Below are positions 61,163 to 64,000 of a stretch of DNA of 64,000 nucleotides, piece by piece (positions within the stretch are counted from its first letter, which is position 1; each line of letters opens with the position of its first letter). Location of the stretch: the NCBI RefSeq assembly GCF_027531815.1, contig NZ_JAPZSK010000006.1, positions 372,001 to 436,000 on the forward strand, read 5' to 3'. The notes under the pieces were generated by a model, which worked only from the letters and a program-made list of their open reading frames with translations, had not been told where the DNA came from and searched no databases. Both the position numbers and the translations under genes were made by a program. This DNA comes from Gemmatimonas sp. GTDB taxonomy: Bacteria > Gemmatimonadota > Gemmatimonadetes > Gemmatimonadales > Gemmatimonadaceae.

Positions 61163-62506
61163 TCAGTCGGCGAAGCCGACGACGGTCCCCGGATAGTAAT
61201 GACGCAGGATCTCGCGGGCATCGGCCCCGGCCCGTGCCCGGCCGATTGCCCCCCACTGACACATCCCCACTCCGTGGCCGTGGCCGGCGCCACGCAGCGA
61301 AAGCCCCCGCAGGCGCCCACCGCCGCGCGACCCGCGCTCGACCGAAAAATACGTGCTGGACAGGATCGCGCCACGCGCATCGCGCATCACGGCCCGGATG
61401 TCGCGCGCCGCGATGGTGACGTCGCCCCGCTCGGTGCGCAGCACCACGCTCGCCGCCCGCCCGGAGCGGCTGCGGCCCGGCACCGTGAAGGAGTGCACCG
61501 CCGCCGGCCGCGGCTCGGCAGCCCCGCCCGCCTGCAGGGCCCGGCGCACGATCTCCCGCAGCTGCCCCTCGTCGAACTCGGCGTGCCAGTGGTTGCGCGG
61601 CGAAATGTCGCAGTACGGTTTGCCGGTGCGCGGGTCGAGATCGTCGACGTTCTGCAGATACGGCTCATCGCGCGCCCCCTTCCACGCCTCGCTGGGGGTG
61701 GCACTCCGCCCCCCGCAGCTCGACGAATAGGGTGCATCGACGATGAGGCCGTTGTAACGAAGCACCAGCCCGGCCGTGCGGTCGATGGCCTCGTTCACCA
61801 CCGGATGCTCCGCATCGGCGCCGCCGTACACCTGGTTCTGTACGGTGGACACGAGGTTGAAGCCGCTCACCGGCGCCTCCACCATGCCCCCGGGCACCCG
61901 CACGTACGCATAGCTGCGCGCCGCGATGGCCTGCGCCTCCAGCGCCGCCCGCTCGGCCGGATTGCGCACCGGCAGTTCGAGCGGCACCACCCCGCGCAGG
62001 TAGTCCTCCACCGGCAGGCGGTTCACCACCATCACCCCGCTGTCGGTGGCCGTGAACACGAGTTCGCCGCGATAGCGGCGCGTCCCGTAGCGCAGCAGCG
62101 CATTGTCGAGCGGACGCGCCACGAACGGGCCCTCGCGCCAGGGGGTGGCGTCACCGCCATCACCGGCAACACGCAGCAGGCCATTCTTCTGTTCAATGCG
62201 CCACGGTTCGTCGCCGCGTCCGCGCACCAGCTGCACACGCCCGCCCTGCTCGTCGATGCGCCAGCGCCCGGTGGCACTCACCGGCGCCTCCCGCGTGCGC
62301 GCGCTGAGCGAGACGAGCGCCACGCGGTCGTTCGCCAACCGCCCGGGCGCTTCGGCCCGCGCGACCGGGGGCTCGGCGGCGGGCGTGGGCGCACCCGGGG
62401 CCCTCCCGGTGGGCGCGCACGCCACCATGGCCGCCGACGTCATGACCACCCCGCCAAAGACCGCGGGGACGAGCAGGCGCAGCCCGCTGCGCACGTCGAG
62501 GGTCAT
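61163..62506 (-). CDS. SpoIID/LytB-domain protein (cell-wall related)
   Basis: This 447-residue exported protein has a hydrophobic N-terminus and a possible lipobox ending at Cys30 (AAMVAC), then an Ala/Pro linker. The SpoIID domain (about 150-440) shows VNRLPVEDYLRGVVPLELPV, EALEAQAIAARSYAYVR-like ALEAQAIAARSYAYV, NQVYGG, SSSCGGRSATPSEAW and the closing GHGHGVGMCQWGAIG. In spore formers SpoIID cleaves glycan strands. In diderms the domain occurs in amidase-enhancer (LytB) proteins. No spore genes are near, so a role in wall remodelling is likely. Translation starts at the ATG at 62506 without a clear Shine-Dalgarno. Confidence 0.85.
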   Translation of the reverse strand: MTLDVRSGLRLLVPAVFGGVVMTSAAMVACAPTGRAPGAPTPAAEPPVARAEAPGRLANDRVALVSLSARTREAPVSATGRWRIDEQGGRVQLVRGRGDEPWRIEQKNGLLRVAGDGGDATPWREGPFVARPLDNALLRYGTRRYRGELVFTATDSGVMVVNRLPVEDYLRGVVPLELPVRNPAERAALEAQAIAARSYAYVRVPGGMVEAPVSGFNLVSTVQNQVYGGADAEHPVVNEAIDRTAGLVLRYNGLIVDAPYSSSCGGRSATPSEAWKGARDEPYLQNVDDLDPRTGKPYCDISPRNHWHAEFDEGQLREIVRRALQAGGAAEPRPAAVHSFTVPGRSRSGRAASVVLRTERGDVTIAARDIRAVMRDARGAILSSTYFSVERGSRGGGRLRGLSLRGAGHGHGVGMCQWGAIGRARAGADAREILRHYYPGTVVGFAD

Positions 62507-62524
62507 GACCGCGGCGGCACGACG

Positions 62525-63838
62525 TCAGTCCCGCTCGGCCAGCGCGGCGCCAAGCGCATCGTCGAGCCGCGTGAGCGTCTCGACGATTTCCGCCGGGCCG
62601 TGCGCCGCCGACATGAAAGCCGCTTCGAAGGCGCTGGGAGCGAGGCTCACGCCGCGACGGCGTGCCGCATGGAAGAAGCGGCGGAAGAGGGCCACGTCGC
62701 TTTGCTTGGCCTCCTCGAAGGTGCGCACCGGCCCCGCATGGAAGAAGAAGCCCCACATGGAGCCGCTGTGGCTCGCCGTGAACGGCACCCCGTGCCGCGC
62801 GGCGATCTCGCGCATCCCCTGCACCAGCGCCGCCGTCTGCGCGGTGATGCCGTCGTGCACCTCGCGCGTGAGCGCGCGCAGCGTGGCCAGGCCGCCGGCC
62901 ATGGCCAGCGGATTGCCCGAGAGGGTACCGGCCTGATACACCGGGCCCGTGGGGGCGATGTGCTCCATGAACTTCCGGGCGCCACCGTAGGCGGCCACAG
63001 GCAGGCCGCCCCCGATCACCTTGCCAAGGGCCGTGAGATCGGGGGTCACACCAAAGCGCTCGGCGGCGCCACCATAGGCAATGCGGAAGCCGGTCATAAC
63101 CTCATCGAAGACGAGCAGGGCCCCCGTTTCGTCAGCGATCCGTCGCAGCCCGGGAATGAACTGTTCCGTGGGCTCGATGTAGCCCCCATTGCCCACGACG
63201 GGCTCCAGCATGATCGCCGCCAGCGGGACCTCGCGCGCGATGCGCTCCACCGCTTCGAGGTCGTTGTACGCACAGGTCAGCGTGAGCTTGGCCAGTGCCT
63301 CCGGCACCCCCGGGCTGTCGGGGAGCCCCAGCGTGGCCACCCCGCTCCCCGCCTTCACCAGAAAGGCGTCGGCATGGCCGTGGTAGCACCCTTCGAACTT
63401 GAGGATGTACTCCCGCTTCGTGATGGCGCGCGCCAGCCGCGCAATGCTCATGGCCGCTTCGGTGCCGCTGCTGGTGAAGCGCACCATTTCCAGGTGCGGC
63501 ATGCGCGCGGCGATCATGTCGGCCAGCTCGACCTCGCGCTCCGTGGGCATGCCGAAGCTCGTGCCCAGCTGCATCACGCGCGCCACTTCGTCGAGGACAA
63601 CGTCGGGGGCATGGCCGAGGACGAGCGGCCCCCAGCTGAGCACGTAGTCGATGTACTCGTTGCCGTCGGCATCCCACACGCGCGCCCCCTTGCCGCGCGC
63701 GGCCACGAACGGTTCGCCGCCCACGCCGCGGAAGGCGCGCACGGGCGAGTTGACCCCGCCGGGAAAACGACCGCGCGCCCGCGCCATGATGTCGGCGGAA
63801 CGCGCGTTGGTGGTGAGCAGCGGCGAGGGGATCGTCAT
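62525..63838 (-). CDS. hemL: glutamate-1-semialdehyde 2,1-aminomutase
   Basis: This 437-residue PLP enzyme converts glutamate-1-semialdehyde to 5-aminolevulinate for heme (C5 pathway). Characteristic parts are FPGGVNSPVRAFRGVGGEPF, the FTSSGTEAAMSIARLAR loop that binds PLP phosphate, FEGCYHGHADAFL, VFDEVMTGFRIAYGGA and the Schiff-base Lys273 in LTALGKVIGGGLPVAAYGG. The YQAGTLSGNPLAMAGGLATL segment is also complete. Its start overlaps the preceding gene stop (ATGA). It is translated in the same operon as the SpoIID-like gene, 18 bases downstream. Confidence 0.95.
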   Translation of the reverse strand: MTIPSPLLTTNARSADIMARARGRFPGGVNSPVRAFRGVGGEPFVAARGKGARVWDADGNEYIDYVLSWGPLVLGHAPDVVLDEVARVMQLGTSFGMPTEREVELADMIAARMPHLEMVRFTSSGTEAAMSIARLARAITKREYILKFEGCYHGHADAFLVKAGSGVATLGLPDSPGVPEALAKLTLTCAYNDLEAVERIAREVPLAAIMLEPVVGNGGYIEPTEQFIPGLRRIADETGALLVFDEVMTGFRIAYGGAAERFGVTPDLTALGKVIGGGLPVAAYGGARKFMEHIAPTGPVYQAGTLSGNPLAMAGGLATLRALTREVHDGITAQTAALVQGMREIAARHGVPFTASHSGSMWGFFFHAGPVRTFEEAKQSDVALFRRFFHAARRRGVSLAPSAFEAAFMSAAHGPAEIVETLTRLDDALGAALAERD

Positions 63839-64000
63839 CGGCCAAAACTCCCGGCGGAAGAGGTGTCGATGCCCACCAGCGGCAGGGCGCGGGTGGAGCG
63901 GACCGAAGGGGCCACCGCCGGCGCGTCGGCAACGCGCAGCAGCGAGGCGGTGAAATCGTAATCGTCGACGACCTGCTCGACCTGCACGTCAACGAAGGCG
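63835..64000 (-). CDS. rimO: partial: C-terminus of a TRAM-domain protein, probably ribosomal S12 methylthiotransferase RimO
   Basis: Only the last 54 codons lie in the window. The reading frame upstream of hemL ends with a TGA (63835-63837) that overlaps the hemL ATG. The fragment begins with AFVDVQVEQVVDDYDFTASLLRV. V.V..V...YDF/YDL near the end is typical of the TRAM domain of MiaB/RimO radical-SAM methylthiotransferases; the YDF form points to RimO. A tail of about 30 residues (ending SSAGSFGR) is not family-conserved. The identity needs the upstream part; no start is inside the window. Confidence 0.45.
   Translation of the reverse strand, partial: AFVDVQVEQVVDDYDFTASLLRVADAPAVAPSVRSTRALPLVGIDTSSAGSFGR

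Noticed and set aside
56660..63961. Plus-strand frames of more than 900 codons opposite hyuA and opposite hemL/SpoIID
   Set aside because: Their residues are the His/Arg/Ala-rich mix typical of antisense frames, and the genes on the other strand carry clear catalytic motifs.

Overview
The window is 64 kb of high-GC bacterial chromosome with dense, mostly house-keeping gene content. The gene set suggests a diderm of the phylum Gemmatimonadota, close to Gemmatimonas. Pointers are several secreted M28/S9 peptidases, TonB-dependent receptors with an Oar-type N-terminal domain, lipoproteins with SPOR domains, a DUF4105 (Lnb-type) membrane protein, a C-terminal sorting-type domain, and the order rpsF-rpsR-DUF2232-rplI. 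This placement is inference from gene content; no rRNA gene is present. I see no transposase, integrase, prophage or CRISPR array.

Layout. 0-13 kb is a run of mostly rightward genes: S9 peptidase, YdeI-like protein, aminotransferase, ZnuD-like TonB receptor, serine hydrolase, ankyrin protein, a leftward thioesterase, and an unknown P-loop ATPase translationally coupled to a metabolite:H+ symporter. 13-21 kb is mainly leftward: an isocitrate dehydrogenase followed by a GHL10 lipoprotein, divergent from the fructokinase mak, then tRNA-Gln and a large Oar-like TonB receptor. 21-30 kb goes right again with prs, rplY and pth, then two M28 peptidases (one coupled to a BNR lipoprotein), ychF and a DUF3108 protein. 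A four-helix-bundle gene in this stretch points left.

30.9-48.1 kb is a nearly continuous rightward block: SRAP protein, rpsF-rpsR-DUF2232-rplI (ending in a perfect terminator), and then a compact operon. The operon holds rsfS, a metallopeptidase/beta-propeller/beta-barrel fusion, two SPOR proteins, smc, a FlgD/T9SS-type domain protein, an RNase Z-like hydrolase, aroF and lolA. 48.1-52.8 kb is the leftward operon prfA-prmC-ylbF-tmk-ctpA. It diverges from a Crp/Fnr regulator with a palindromic operator-like site between them. 54.6-64 kb is one tight leftward operon: rimO-like (cut by the window edge), hemL, SpoIID-like, Gfo/Idh/MocA oxidoreductase, DUF4105/Lnb-like, hyuA, uracil-DNA glycosylase, hyuB.

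The strongest signals not explained by genes are dispersed intergenic elements built from degenerate heptamers and folded into long inverted repeats. Five copies or relatives lie directly behind the 3' ends of rightward genes (2866, 3597, 22003, 28246, 30806). Two pure tandem heptamer arrays occur at 17226 and 22118. A second family based on CTCCGTG/CACGGAG lies at 10088 and 47278. They recall the short tandemly repeated repetitive (STRR) heptamers of cyanobacteria but form hairpins, and at least one copy looks like a terminator. Other items to follow up are the structured leader ahead of the ZnuD-like receptor, the long hairpin upstream of prs, the two-protein SPOR module upstream of smc, the peptidase-propeller-barrel fusion, and the hyuA-UDG-hyuB arrangement next to an Lnb candidate.
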